Source: Roseburia sp. (GTDB lineage: Bacteria; Bacillota; Clostridia; Lachnospirales; Lachnospiraceae). From it: a stretch of DNA of 64,000 nucleotides. Under the pieces are notes generated by a model. It saw only the letters and a list, made by a program, of their open reading frames with translations, was not told where the DNA came from and made no database searches. The position numbers and the translations under genes were made by a program. The stretch is taken from assembly GCA_017937095.1 (NCBI GenBank), contig JAGBEG010000002.1, positions 124,001 through 188,000 on the forward strand, written 5' to 3'. Below, piece after piece: positions 1 to 8,857 of the stretch. Each line of letters begins with the position of its first letter. The stretch's first letter is position 1.

Positions 1-401
1 AGGAGAACGCTGTTTCCTCCGGACTTAAGGACGCTCCGATCCGTTGGATCGTGGACGACTGCGTCAAATTCGTAGAGCGTGAGATCCGCCGCGGCAACCA
101 TTATGATGCGATCATCATGGACCCGCCGTCCTACGGCAGAGGACCCAAGGGCGAAATCTGGAAAATTGAGGACGCTATTTATCCTCTCGTACAGCTCTGC
201 GAACAGCTTCTTACGGACGATCCGCTGTTCTTTTTGATCAATTCTTATACGACAGGCTTACAGCCCGCGGTGTTGAGCTACATGATGAACACCGTATTAA
301 GAAAATACCGCGGCACGATCACCGCGGATGAAATCGGGCTTCCGGTCTCCTCAAACGGGCTGGTGCTGCCGTGTGGGGCAAGCGGAAGATTTGAGCGATA
401 G
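1..401 (+). CDS. Class I SAM-dependent methyltransferase, C-terminal part
   Basis: The frame is open from the window edge and stops at TAG 399-401, so the N-terminal SAM-binding part is missing. The motif DPPSYGRGPKGE near the start is the DPP(S/F)(Y/F)-type motif IV of the COG1092 (RlmI/RlmK-like) rRNA cytosine methyltransferases, followed by an alpha/beta tail that matches the end of a Rossmann methyltransferase. Family knowledge suggests a 23S rRNA base as substrate, but the target cannot be read from this fragment. It converges on the pyruvate kinase gene and ends just before a shared hairpin terminator. The family call is firm, the substrate is not. Confidence 0.8.
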   Translation, partial: ENAVSSGLKDAPIRWIVDDCVKFVEREIRRGNHYDAIIMDPPSYGRGPKGEIWKIEDAIYPLVQLCEQLLTDDPLFFLINSYTTGLQPAVLSYMMNTVLRKYRGTITADEIGLPVSSNGLVLPCGASGRFER

Positions 402-430
402 AAATGTACGTCGTCAGGCGCACGCAGAAG

Positions 431-472
431 AAAAGCGGTTGTGTGAAGTAATTTTTTCACACAACTGCTTTT
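431..472. terminator. Bidirectional terminator between convergent genes
   Basis: A 17-bp arm at 431-447 pairs with 456-472 with one mismatch, and the arms supply A-runs and T-runs on both strands. It ends the methyltransferase gene on the plus strand and touches the stop codon of the pyruvate kinase gene on the minus strand. Confidence 0.85.
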
Positions 473-1530
473 TATGATTTTAGATAGTCTTCCGCCTCCC
501 GCACAGTATTCACCATATACTCCATCGCCTCCACCGGGTACTCTCCTGCGGCTGTCTCTCCGGTCAGCATCACAGATGCCGCGCCTTGCTGCACCGCGCG
601 GAAAATATCTGACACCTCGGCTCTGGTCGGAACTGCCGTCCGCTCCATGGACGCCAGCATCTGCGTGACGACCATAAACGGTTTTCCCGCCTCCCTGCAC
701 ATCTCTGCAATCTGTTCCTGTATGACCGGAAGCTTCCAGAGCGGCATTACATTTCCAAGGTCGCCTCTCGCAATCACGATTTCATCGCAGTATGGCAGCA
801 ACTCCGGAAGCCGCCTGACGCCATCCATATTTTCGATTTTCGCAAAAATCTGAATTTCCTCCGCGTCTACATTTATTAAAGCCTGTTTTAAGTTCTTTAA
901 ATCTTCTTGATTTCGCACGAACGGAAGCATCACTCCCGTAATTCCATATTTCTTTGCCAGGCTGATATTTTCCAGATCACTTTCCGTTAAGGTCGGCGCT
1001 TCTATCGTGACTCCCGGAAGGGCAATACTCTTGCCGCTCTTTAGCACGCCTTTGCGCAGCACTCTACATTCTGCCGCGCATCCCGTTCGGGTGCGGAATA
1101 GTTCTTCCGTTTCTAACAGAATCTTCCCGTCATCCACCAGAATTTGCTGACCGCTTGTAAGGTGCGGCAGGATCAATTCCGGCACTGGAAGCTCTGTCGG
1201 GTCGAACAGGTTATTCTGCCCCTCTGCCACAAGTGTCAGCGCATCCCCCACGAGCAGCTCCCTCTCCGTCCCAAGCTTCCCAAGGCGAAGTTCCGGTCCG
1301 CGGAGATCCATCAGGATTTCCGGCTCATTTTGATTGCCGGCATCCGCCCGACAGCGTTCTGTTTTCTTATATGCAAGTTTAATATTTTCAATCCATTCTG
1401 AACTCTCCGGCAAATTCGAGTGTGATAGATTTACCCGTATGCCCGTCATTCCTTTTTCAAATAAACGGACCAGCGTGTCCGCATCGTGGCAGGCTGGTCC
1501 GATCGTTCCGTAAATCTTTGTATATGTCAT
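472..1530 (-). CDS. pyk: Pyruvate kinase, short form without C-terminal domain
   Basis: The 352-residue protein has the pyruvate kinase catalytic barrel: RVNLSHS (the family's RxNxSH motif), DLRGPELRLG, the catalytic-lysine motif FAKIEN, ARGDLG for Mg2+/phosphoenolpyruvate and MLTGETAAGEYP. Usual bacterial enzymes are about 470-580 residues. This one stops after the barrel and lacks the C-terminal allosteric domain. It would convert phosphoenolpyruvate and ADP to pyruvate and ATP, but regulation must differ from the normal enzyme, and a second role or a full-length paralogue elsewhere is likely. ATG 1530 has a GGAG close upstream. The gene seems to stand alone, 84 bp from corA upstream. Confidence 0.82.
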   Translation of the reverse strand: MTYTKIYGTIGPACHDADTLVRLFEKGMTGIRVNLSHSNLPESSEWIENIKLAYKKTERCRADAGNQNEPEILMDLRGPELRLGKLGTERELLVGDALTLVAEGQNNLFDPTELPVPELILPHLTSGQQILVDDGKILLETEELFRTRTGCAAECRVLRKGVLKSGKSIALPGVTIEAPTLTESDLENISLAKKYGITGVMLPFVRNQEDLKNLKQALINVDAEEIQIFAKIENMDGVRRLPELLPYCDEIVIARGDLGNVMPLWKLPVIQEQIAEMCREAGKPFMVVTQMLASMERTAVPTRAEVSDIFRAVQQGAASVMLTGETAAGEYPVEAMEYMVNTVREAEDYLKS

Positions 1531-1614
1531 ACTCCATATCTCTTTTCGATAATCATTTGATTCTCTACATTTATCCAGTAGTTTTTCTGCGCTCTTTTTA
1601 CTTTTTAAATCTGG

Positions 1615-2556
1615 TTATAACATCTTTTTCTTCCGTAAGAAGAGCATTGTGATAATGCAGATCAGCAGCGTGATCACGCAGATAATCAGAAAGCCGTGCG
1701 GCGTATCTGAAAACGGCATCCAGCGCTCATCCACATTCATTCCGTAGATTCCCGAAATTACGGTAGGGATTGCCATTACAATCGTAATTGAAGTCAGATA
1801 CTTCATGACGTTGTTCAGGCGGTTATCAATCACAGATGACATCAGTTCCCGCGTACCGTTGATGATATCACGGTAAATCGACGTCATCTCAATCGCCTGC
1901 CGGTTCTCGACGATAACATCTCCGAGAAGCTCTTTATCCTCCGGGTACTGCTCCAGCCGCTTATAGCGCGTCAGACGGTCTAAGACTACGCCGTTCGCCC
2001 GAAGCGACGTTGCAAAGTAGACCAGCGTGGATTCCAGTTCATGAAGATCAATGAGATCGATGTCCTCCGTGTGCTCTCCGATCCGCTCTTCAATCTCTGT
2101 CCTGCGCTTATCAATGATGCGCAGATTCATCTGGTAAATCGTCGCCGTGCGGTACAGAATCTGATATACGAAGCGCAGACGCTTCTTTGTGCTGAACTCC
2201 TTCACCCTGTTCAACACGAAATTCTTAAGCACCGGCGTATCTTCCGTGCAGATTGTCACAATAATATCCTGCGTCAGAATAATGCCGAGCGGGATTGTCG
2301 TATAAGACTGCTTCTCATGACGTATCTCTGTCGTCGGAATATCCACAAGAATCAGCGTGTAGCCGTCCTGCAGCTCGATACGGGAACTCTCCTCCTCGTC
2401 GAGCGCTGCCTTGATATCGTCAATATCCACATTAAGCGTATCTGCAAGTTCCTCGCACTCCTGCTGGGATGGGCTTATCATCTGCACCCACACGCCTCCC
2501 TGCAGCCGCTCCTCCTCATGTATCACCTGATTGTCCGTCATAAAATACTTAACCAT
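1615..2556 (-). CDS. corA: CorA-family magnesium transporter
   Basis: This is a CorA-type channel of the inner membrane. The large N-terminal cytosolic domain is followed by two C-terminal helices, and the signature YGMNVDE sits between them, just before the loop that forms the selectivity filter. A positively charged tail RKKKML follows the last helix. Family members move Mg2+ and some also Co2+ or Ni2+. I chose ATG 2556 because family alignments start near MVKYF. A GTG at 2580 in the same frame, with GAAAGG upstream, would add eight residues. The neighbours give no functional hint. Confidence 0.9.
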   Translation of the reverse strand: MVKYFMTDNQVIHEEERLQGGVWVQMISPSQQECEELADTLNVDIDDIKAALDEEESSRIELQDGYTLILVDIPTTEIRHEKQSYTTIPLGIILTQDIIVTICTEDTPVLKNFVLNRVKEFSTKKRLRFVYQILYRTATIYQMNLRIIDKRRTEIEERIGEHTEDIDLIDLHELESTLVYFATSLRANGVVLDRLTRYKRLEQYPEDKELLGDVIVENRQAIEMTSIYRDIINGTRELMSSVIDNRLNNVMKYLTSITIVMAIPTVISGIYGMNVDERWMPFSDTPHGFLIICVITLLICIITMLFLRKKKML

Positions 2557-2632
2557 ATTCACGCCCTGTTCCCCGGACACCGGGGCCTTTCTATCCGTTT
2601 GTTCCCTCTCACGGCAAAAGGGCGGTACGCCC

Positions 2633-3124
2633 CTATCTGTCGTATATCATCTGGTATGCGTTCAGGTTCAATACCCGCCCGAACTTCACACCCGCATTCC
2701 TGATCTGACCACAATAAGAAAAACCAAATGTCTCATGCATATGAATACTCGCTTCATTCTCGCTCGTAATCAGCGAAATCACCGTTCCGATCTCTTTGCA
2801 CGCTTCTGCATAGGAAAGCGTCTCCCTCATCAGACTGCTGCCGATTCCACGTCCCCTGTCATCCTTATGCACATAGACGGAGATCTCCACTGCCGGGTCG
2901 AACGCCTTCCTGTCCCTATAGCGGGACAGCGACGCATACCCCGCCACTCTTCCATTCTCCTCGTATATATATATGACATAACGCCCGGTATGTTCGGCAA
3001 ACCAGATCTCTCTGTCCTTCCTATCCTTTATTTCTGTGTCAAATGTTGCTGTTGTATGCAGAATGGCATCATTATAAATTTCCATTAACGCCGGTATATC
3101 CTTTTGCTCTGCCCTGCGAATCAT
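2633..3124 (-). CDS. GNAT N-acetyltransferase, phosphinothricin-acetyltransferase-like
   Basis: The protein of about 163 residues starts IRRAEQKDIPALMEIYNDAI and carries the acetyl-CoA motif DRGRGIGSSL, then the late ETFGFSYCGQIRNAGVKFGR block seen in the Pat/MnaT group of GNAT enzymes. It probably acetylates a free amino group of a small molecule such as a methionine analogue. It is not evidence of herbicide resistance. ATG 3124 is preceded by GGGAAAG, and an in-frame GTG at 3130 has better spacing. It is transcribed separately from the thiamine operon, because a terminator lies directly upstream. Confidence 0.85.
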   Translation of the reverse strand: MIRRAEQKDIPALMEIYNDAILHTTATFDTEIKDRKDREIWFAEHTGRYVIYIYEENGRVAGYASLSRYRDRKAFDPAVEISVYVHKDDRGRGIGSSLMRETLSYAEACKEIGTVISLITSENEASIHMHETFGFSYCGQIRNAGVKFGRVLNLNAYQMIYDR

Positions 3125-3175
3125 GTCCACACCGTCTTTCCCTTACGTTCTATGCTCTTCTTCGGCGCAAAATAA

Positions 3176-3204
3176 CAAAAGCCTTCGGAGTCCGAAAGCC
3201 TTTG
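3176..3204 (-). terminator. Terminator after the thiamine/EamA operon
   Basis: A 13-bp stem (3176-3188 with 3192-3204, two G-T pairs) has a three-base loop and a T-rich tail on the minus strand. It lies 65 bp after the EamA gene and closes the thiM-to-EamA operon. Confidence 0.75.
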
Positions 3205-3268
3205 CTCTTTTCTATCATACCACAGTTTCTATGGCACTGCCACGTTAAAATTGTAAAATTGTTGTAAA

Positions 3269-4201
3269 TCAGCGTTTTCTTTCCGGAAGCTGCACCAGAA
3301 CAATCGCCGCAAACATCAGCACACAGCCCGCAAGCTCCCGCGCGGACAATGCCTGTCCCAGAATCAGCCAGCCCGCGATCACCGACACCACAGACTCCAG
3401 ACTTAAAATCAGAGACGCCACGGTCGGATTCATCCCCTTCTGCCCGACAATCTGAAGCGTATACGCCACACCGCACGAGAGAACGCCCGCATAGAGCACC
3501 GGGACCCATGCCTGCAAAATAAGCGCCATATCCGGCTCTTCAAACAAAAGCATCCCGATACCCGAAAGCAGCGCGCACACAAAAAACTGAATGCACGACA
3601 TTTTCACCCCGTCCACCTTCGGCGCAAAATAATCGATCACCAGAATATGCACGGAAAACGCCAGCGCGCACAAAAGTACCAGAAAGTCCCCTTTTTGTAA
3701 GGAAAAGCCGCCGTCTGTCATGCAAAGCGTATAAAGCCCCGCCGCCGCCATCACAACGGCAACCCAGATGCGCAGTCCCGCCTTCTTCCGAAAGAAAATG
3801 CCAAGAATCGGCACGAGAACAATGTACATCGCCGTAATAAAGCCCGCTTTTCCGACTGTTGTATACTGTATGCCGATTTGCTGCAAATTGCTTGCGATAA
3901 AAAGCAGGACGCCGCAGCTTATCCCACCCAAAAGCAGCGTCCGATTTCCTTCCCGTGCAGCATTTCCTGACACTGCTTCCGTCTTCGCCTGTTCTGACAA
4001 AGGTTCTGCCGTCCGGTCATTTATTTTCTTAAGGAGTGCAATACACGGTATCAATACGACACCACCGATCAGATTCCGCACCGCATTAAACGTAAACGGT
4101 CCGATATACTCCATACCAACACTCTGCGCCACAAAGGCAACACCCCAGATCGTCGCCGTCAGAAAAAGCAAAAGCGACTGTCTTACCACAAACTTATTCA
4201 T
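3269..4201 (-). CDS. EamA/DMT-superfamily transporter
   Basis: The protein has 310 residues with about ten hydrophobic helices in two EamA repeats. The first repeat starts with LTATIWGVAFVAQSVGMEYI and the second with LALAFSVHILVIDYFAP, and a soluble insert lies around residues 65-90. These inner-membrane carriers usually export or import small metabolites. Its ATG overlaps the thiD stop by four bases, so it is translationally coupled to thiamine salvage. A role in moving a thiamine precursor or product is a reasonable inference but is not shown by the sequence. The lysine/arginine-rich tail faces the cytosol. Confidence 0.87.
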   Translation of the reverse strand: MNKFVVRQSLLLFLTATIWGVAFVAQSVGMEYIGPFTFNAVRNLIGGVVLIPCIALLKKINDRTAEPLSEQAKTEAVSGNAAREGNRTLLLGGISCGVLLFIASNLQQIGIQYTTVGKAGFITAMYIVLVPILGIFFRKKAGLRIWVAVVMAAAGLYTLCMTDGGFSLQKGDFLVLLCALAFSVHILVIDYFAPKVDGVKMSCIQFFVCALLSGIGMLLFEEPDMALILQAWVPVLYAGVLSCGVAYTLQIVGQKGMNPTVASLILSLESVVSVIAGWLILGQALSARELAGCVLMFAAIVLVQLPERKR

Positions 4202-5091
4202 TCTCTTTCCTGCCTACTTTCCTGATTGGCATAACAAAACGATATGCCCTTGTCTATCCGGTAACCATGATCCAGCGGACCGCTGCCCGCTCCCAGATCA
4301 AGCATCGCCGCAATCGCCCCGGAAAGATACTCCTTCGCCAGTGCGACCGCTTCGTCAAGCGGCACTCCCTTTGCCAGATTCGACGCAATCGCAGAGGAGA
4401 GGGTGCAGCCTGTTCCGTGCGTGTTGGGATTGTCAATGCGACGCCCCCGGTACCAACGCGCGCTACCCGCATGTCCCGCCGCGCCGCCCGCACTGCCCGC
4501 CGCTGGTTTGTTTCCTTGCCACAGAACGTCGTTGGCGCCGCCTGCCGCGTGTCCGCCCTTTAGCAGCACGGCACAGCCGTATCTCTCCCTGATCTGCGCC
4601 GCTGCGCGCTCCATCGCCGCACTGCCTGTAATCTCCCAGCCGCAAATAGCCTCCGCCTCCGGGATATTGGGCGTAATCAGTGATGCCAGCGGAAAAAGCT
4701 CCCGTTCCATCGCCTCTATCGCGTCATCCTCCATCAGTCTGTGCCCGCTGGTCGAGATCATTACCGGATCTAATACAATATTTTTCGCCTGATACTTTCG
4801 GAGTGTTTCGCCAATCACATGAATCAGCTCCGCCGACATCACCATGCCGATTTTGACAGCGTCGGGATAAATATCGGTAAATACCGCCTCCATCTGCTGT
4901 GTCAGAAATTCCGGCGTCACCTCCATGATTCCCGCCACGCCGCATGTATTCTGCGCTGTCAGCGCCGTCACCGCGCTCATGGCATACACGCCGTTCGCCA
5001 GCATTGTCTTGATATCCGCCTGGATTCCCGCGCCTCCTGAAGAATCGCTCCCTGCAATCGTCAGCGCCGTTTTTCTTTTGCTATTCTCCAT
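4198..5091 (-). CDS. thiD: Hydroxymethylpyrimidine/phosphomethylpyrimidine kinase
   Basis: ThiD phosphorylates HMP and then HMP-phosphate to HMP-diphosphate, the pyrimidine half of thiamine. The ribokinase-like fold is shown by [19 protein letters not shown] at the N-terminus and by the anion-hole motif [13 protein letters not shown] near the C-terminus. At 297 residues it is longer than the usual 260-270. The extra length is a Gly/Ala/Ser-rich insert between about residues 185 and 215, directly before the anion hole, which looks like repeat expansion. ATG 5091 has GGAG upstream. The gene sits downstream of thiM and thiE and overlaps the EamA gene. Confidence 0.93.
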   Translation of the reverse strand: MENSKRKTALTIAGSDSSGGAGIQADIKTMLANGVYAMSAVTALTAQNTCGVAGIMEVTPEFLTQQMEAVFTDIYPDAVKIGMVMSAELIHVIGETLRKYQAKNIVLDPVMISTSGHRLMEDDAIEAMERELFPLASLITPNIPEAEAICGWEITGSAAMERAAAQIRERYGCAVLLKGGHAAGGANDVLWQGNKPAAGSAGGAAGHAGSARWYRGRRIDNPNTHGTGCTLSSAIASNLAKGVPLDEAVALAKEYLSGAIAAMLDLGAGSGPLDHGYRIDKGISFCYANQESRQERE

Positions 5092-5122
5092 ATGTAGTCT
5101 CTCCTTCCCGCTGCCTCTTTCG

Positions 5123-5235
5123 TTCTTCCGCTTGCGCCAGTCCTTCCCTGCCGACTCTTATCTTCTTCTGCCTGCGCCAGCCCTTCCCGCCGGCTCTTTC
5201 GTTCTTCCGCCTGCGCCAGCCCTTCCCTGCGTGCC
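5123..5235. repeat. Imperfect tandem repeat, about 40-bp unit, three copies
   Basis: Units begin at 5123, 5163 and 5202, each with the core CTGCGCCAG followed by CCTTCCC. They fill nearly the whole gap between the flavodoxin-like gene and thiD. The unit length is not a multiple of three and no convincing reading frame uses it. Confidence 0.75.
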
Positions 5236-5237
5236 GT

Positions 5238-5867
5238 TTACGGTCTTCTCCGCCGTATTTCCTTCCGTTTCAGGCCGTTCTTCTTCGCCTGCGGCGCCCA
5301 ATTCATCTGCGCCGCCAGAAGATACATCCACCTCGGGAAACCGGTCGGCTGCACGAAAGCGTTCTCCATAACGGAATGCGCACTGATATGGGAAGCCAGC
5401 TTCTTTAAGCCCTCTCCCATCGCCTTATTGGGGCCTTGATCCATCGGCACATTTCTAAGACCTCCCATCATCTCTCCTGCGCCGATTGCAAGTGCACCGC
5501 CGTAGGTCAGCCCCATCCGCTCACACCAGTTCTTCACAATCGCAAGCTGAATCTGTGTCTGCTCTGCCTCGTAGAAGCCAAGATTCGATACGACATACAC
5601 CGCAAGCTGCCCATAACTGCCCGCTCCGTCTGCATATAGCCGCTCCATCAGTTCAACTGCCTGCGCCGGAACTCCATCCACGTAGAGCGGCATCCCAAGC
5701 ACAAGGGCGTCCGCCGTTGCCAGCTTTTCTTCCAAAACCGAAGCATCCGTTATCCGGTTCAACTGGATGCGCTCGCATGGCTCTTCGAGCAGTCCCTCCA
5801 GAAGTCCGAGAAAATAGTTGGAGTTGCTCTTTTCCCCGCGGAAACTGCAATTCAATAAAATTACCAT
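5238..5867 (-). CDS. Flavodoxin-like NAD(P)H-dependent oxidoreductase
   Basis: The 209-residue protein has the flavodoxin-like fold: strand [19 protein letters not shown] at the N-terminus with the phosphate-binding serines of FMN reductases, then [18 protein letters not shown], the typical strand-loop against the flavin ring. The basic C-terminus [15 protein letters not shown] is unusual. Its start overlaps the end of the upstream flavodoxin-like gene by seven bases, so the two are made together and may form a heterodimer or electron relay. The substrate is unknown. Its place in the thiamine operon is notable because neither protein is a known thiamine salvage enzyme. Confidence 0.8.
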   Translation of the reverse strand: MVILLNCSFRGEKSNSNYFLGLLEGLLEEPCERIQLNRITDASVLEEKLATADALVLGMPLYVDGVPAQAVELMERLYADGAGSYGQLAVYVVSNLGFYEAEQTQIQLAIVKNWCERMGLTYGGALAIGAGEMMGGLRNVPMDQGPNKAMGEGLKKLASHISAHSVMENAFVQPTGFPRWMYLLAAQMNWAPQAKKNGLKRKEIRRRRP

Positions 5868-6364
5868 GTAAACACCTCCCTAAGTTCTCCAACGGATTCT
5901 GCAAAAGAAATCTGTTCAACTTTCCCTTGAAAATTGACGGCGTTCGCCTCCACAAGCCGCCTTGCGGTGTCCTTTTCCGCATCCGTCAGATGCTCCCCGT
6001 AGAAAAACGCACGGATTCGGATATGATTCCCGTAACGCGCCTTATGGTGCATTTCTCCTCCGCGGATCTGAAAATAGGGCAGCACATACGAAATCGAACG
6101 ATCCATCACATTTTTGACAAACGGGCTGTAGCTTCCGAAGCAGCAGCGGCTGATGATTACAATTTCCTCCGTCTTTCCGTAGAGTTCTCCCAATTTCTGG
6201 TATTCATCCGCAAGCACGCACTGCCCCGGCGTTTTCACCCAGCAGCCAAAACAGCCGATGCACTTCTTCATATTCCCATTGTTCAGGATGACTTCCACAT
6301 CCTGCGGCGCTCCTTCGAACTTCGCCCATTCCTCTTTCGGTAAATCACATATCACAGTTCTCAT
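5861..6364 (-). CDS. Flavodoxin-family protein with Cys-rich loop
   Basis: From ATG 6364 (AAGAGG upstream) the protein has about 167 residues. It shows the flavodoxin-like family pattern KKCIGCFGCWVKTPGQCVLADEY, a cysteine cluster often found in iron-sulfur flavoproteins and NAD(P)H oxidoreductases, followed by IVIISRCCFGSYSPFVKNVMDR. The N-terminus is shorter than in flavodoxins with a full T/SxTGNT loop: it begins MRTVICDLPKEEW. An in-frame upstream start would add 15 residues with no family support. It overlaps the next flavodoxin-like gene, suggesting a paired redox function. Confidence 0.78.
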   Translation of the reverse strand: MRTVICDLPKEEWAKFEGAPQDVEVILNNGNMKKCIGCFGCWVKTPGQCVLADEYQKLGELYGKTEEIVIISRCCFGSYSPFVKNVMDRSISYVLPYFQIRGGEMHHKARYGNHIRIRAFFYGEHLTDAEKDTARRLVEANAVNFQGKVEQISFAESVGELREVFTW

Positions 6365-6496
6365 AGGTATCCTCTTCTTCCCATCGCCTCCGCGGTCAAT
6401 CACAGACAACTGCTTTCCGCAGATTCTTTTTTCTGATTATAACGCCATGCAGACCTCTGTTGAAGTGACCCGTATCATCCCCTGGCATGACAAATG

Positions 6497-7144
6497 TCAC
6501 ATTTTCCCCAACAACGCTTCCGTGAGCCTTTCACAATAAATATCCGCACGCGCTCTGATTTCGCCCTGCTCCTTTTGGCTTGCCGCGTCATAAAGCCCGA
6601 CGGTTCGGAAACCTGCTGCCTTCGCCGTCTTTATCGCGTAGAGCGCGTCCTCGAACACCCATGTCTCCCCCGGCTTCGTTCCAAGGCACTCCGCCGCCGC
6701 AAGAAAAATATCCGGACTGGATTTGCCCGCGCCCACCTCCGTACAGGTGAACATCTTCTGAAAATACGGCGCAAGTCCGGTGCGCGCAAGCGCCGCCTCT
6801 GCCATCGGACGGTCTGTCGACGTGGCGACGACCATCGGAATTTCCTCCCGCCTTAAACGCTCCAGAAATTCCCTCACACCCTCTTTGGGCTGTACCGCAG
6901 TCTCATACGCTTCAAACACGATGCCGTTTACGCCCGCCACAATCGTCTCCTCATCCTCTGTGAGCCCGTATTTGTCCTTCACATAGCGCGCGCCCTCGCG
7001 CATACTCATAGAAAAGAGAACCTCCGAAAGCTTCTCCTCTACCCGGATTCCTTTTCTCTGCAAATACCGCTCGCTCGCATGTTCCCACACCGGCATAGAG
7101 TCGAGCAGTGTTCCGTCCATATCAAAAATTGCGCCTCTTATCAT
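6497..7144 (-). CDS. HAD-superfamily hydrolase, beta-phosphoglucomutase-like
   Basis: The protein of about 215 residues opens with the HAD nucleophile motif FDMDGTLLDSMPVW, has VVATSTDR as motif II, a lysine in GAGKSSPDIF and the acidic motif IV WVFEDALYAIKTAKAAG. The alpha-helical cap after motif I places it with the phosphoglycolate phosphatase/beta-phosphoglucomutase subgroup. The cap shows no sugar-specific signature, so the substrate is open. ATG 7144 has AAAGGAA at good spacing. It sits 102 bp after thiE in the same direction, so dephosphorylation of a thiamine intermediate is possible but unproven. Confidence 0.85.
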   Translation of the reverse strand: MIRGAIFDMDGTLLDSMPVWEHASERYLQRKGIRVEEKLSEVLFSMSMREGARYVKDKYGLTEDEETIVAGVNGIVFEAYETAVQPKEGVREFLERLRREEIPMVVATSTDRPMAEAALARTGLAPYFQKMFTCTEVGAGKSSPDIFLAAAECLGTKPGETWVFEDALYAIKTAKAAGFRTVGLYDAASQKEQGEIRARADIYCERLTEALLGKM

Positions 7145-7245
7145 CTGACCGTTCCTTTCCCAATCACAGCCGCCTGCTGCCCCGGCTTTTCTCCGATTGC
7201 TGACTGTGCTCTGATTTCTCACTGTTTGACATCCGTCTTTACATC

Positions 7246-7887
7246 TTACACCCGTATCATCTGCTCTGACAGCTTACGCAGCTCTGCTGTCGCCGCCTCT
7301 ATATCCTTCTGCGCAAAAATAGCGCTGATAACCGCCACGCCGCACAGCCCGTTTCCGCCAAGCTGCAAAATATTCTCCCTGTTAATTCCGCCGATTGCAA
7401 TCACCGGAATCTTCACCGCTTCACAGATTGCCCGGATCGTGTCGTGGCTGATGTTTCCGGCATCCGGTTTCGAGCTGGTAGAAAATGCCGCTCCCACGCC
7501 AAGATAGTCCGCTCCGTGTGCTTCGGCGCGGAGTGCTTCTTCCACATTGTGCGCAGACACGCCGATAATCTTATCCTGCCCTAAAATCTCCCTGACATTT
7601 CCCGCCTCCATATCATCCTGCCCCACGTGCACGCCGTCCGCGTCTATCTCCTTTGCAATGCGCACATTGTCATTGATGACAAACGGAACGCCATATTGTT
7701 TACATAACTCCTTAATCTCCGCCGCCTCCGCAAGAAACGCCTCCTCGGTCAGATACTTCTCCCGAAGCTGCACAAAGGTCGCTCCGCCTCTTAGCGCCTT
7801 CTCCACCTGCATACAGAGCGTCTCTTCGCCAAGCCAGCTTCGGTCTGTCACCGCATAAAGCAGCAAATCCTTTTTATCGCACTTCAT
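7246..7887 (-). CDS. thiE: Thiamine-phosphate synthase
   Basis: ThiE joins HMP-diphosphate and thiazole-phosphate to thiamine phosphate. The TIM-barrel motifs are all visible: VQLREKYLTEEAF, FVINDNVRIAKEIDADGVHVGQDDM, IIGVSAHNVEEA, GADYLGVGAAFSTSSKPDA and IPVIAIGGINRENI. The length of 213 residues is normal. Its start overlaps the thiM end by 14 bases, a tight thiM-thiE pair typical of salvage operons in Firmicutes. Confidence 0.96.
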   Translation of the reverse strand: MKCDKKDLLLYAVTDRSWLGEETLCMQVEKALRGGATFVQLREKYLTEEAFLAEAAEIKELCKQYGVPFVINDNVRIAKEIDADGVHVGQDDMEAGNVREILGQDKIIGVSAHNVEEALRAEAHGADYLGVGAAFSTSSKPDAGNISHDTIRAICEAVKIPVIAIGGINRENILQLGGNGLCGVAVISAIFAQKDIEAATAELRKLSEQMIRV

Positions 7888-8695
7888 ATTTTGCCATCCT
7901 TTCTAAGGTCCCGCCATCCATCCGGTATACCGCGTCGATGATGCGGTTCCGGTAGGCGGCGTTCCCCTCTTCCTCCTTTAAATTTGCCCATGCGATCTCA
8001 CCGGCAGTCTTCATCACACAAGCCGCCGCAACCGCTGCCGTAAGCGCATTTTGGGGATTGGACGCAACAAACGCCGTCATAAGCCCGGAAAGCTGACAGC
8101 CTGTTCCGGTAACACGGCTCATTTCCGCCCTGCCGCCGCGGATAACATAGCAGCGTGAACCATCAGAGATCAGATCGATTCCGCCCGTCACCGCCACAAT
8201 GCTGTGAAGCTGTTCTGCCGCCGTTCTGACAAATGCAAGTGCCTCTGAAAGATTCTCCTCCGTGACAGCATCCGCCGCAAGCGCGTCCACACCGGAAGCC
8301 TTCTGCTTTAATCCGCACAGAGCTTTGATTTCCGAAATATTACCGCGAATCACATCAAAGTGAAGTTCCGCAAGCAGTCCGTCCGCTGCTTCTCTTCGAA
8401 ATTTGCTTGCCCCGACGCCGACCGGATCGAATAACAGCACATGTCCGCGTTCATTCGCCCGTCTGCCTGCCGCGTGCATCGCAGCAATCGTCCGCTCGCC
8501 CGGCGTTCCAAGATTTATATTAAGCCCTGCCGCACATGACGTAATTTCCGCCGCTTCCTTTGGCTCGTCCGCCATGATCGGTTTTGCTCCACATGCGAGC
8601 AGCATATTCGCAACGTCTCCCGCTGTGACATAATTCGTAATGCAGTGTATCAGCGGCGTCGTCTTTCTTACATTTTCCATGCATTCCCGCAGCAT
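7874..8695 (-). CDS. thiM: Hydroxyethylthiazole kinase
   Basis: ThiM phosphorylates salvaged 5-hydroxyethyl-4-methylthiazole. The family motifs TTPLIHCITNYVT, ANMLLACGAKPIMADEP, FDPVGVGASKFR and the ATP/anion motif VTGTGCQLSGLMTAF are present. I start at ATG 8695, which has AGAGGGA seven bases upstream and gives a protein of 273 residues. A TTG at 8770 in frame would add 25 residues with no ribosome binding site. No TPP riboswitch consensus is visible in the upstream 300 bases, which is unusual for a thiamine operon. Only salvage functions (thiM, thiE, thiD) are present here, not de novo thiC or thiG. Confidence 0.95.
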   Translation of the reverse strand: MLRECMENVRKTTPLIHCITNYVTAGDVANMLLACGAKPIMADEPKEAAEITSCAAGLNINLGTPGERTIAAMHAAGRRANERGHVLLFDPVGVGASKFRREAADGLLAELHFDVIRGNISEIKALCGLKQKASGVDALAADAVTEENLSEALAFVRTAAEQLHSIVAVTGGIDLISDGSRCYVIRGGRAEMSRVTGTGCQLSGLMTAFVASNPQNALTAAVAAACVMKTAGEIAWANLKEEEGNAAYRNRIIDAVYRMDGGTLERMAKYEVR

Positions 8696-8857
8696 TCCGC
8701 TTCCCTCTTTCTCTTCGCATCCACAGACAGCATATCTGCGCATCTGCGGCACTTTATTTTTTCTTTCCAAATTTTAGAAATATATTATAACATATTAAGA
8801 TATTCTTCACTTTGCCGTCAAGGTTCTGACACAATTTCCCTGTAAGATAAAATCATC

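Noticed and set aside
2633..3124. GNAT gene as a resistance determinant
   Set aside because: The Pat-like group includes many housekeeping amino-acid acetyltransferases; no resistance context is present.
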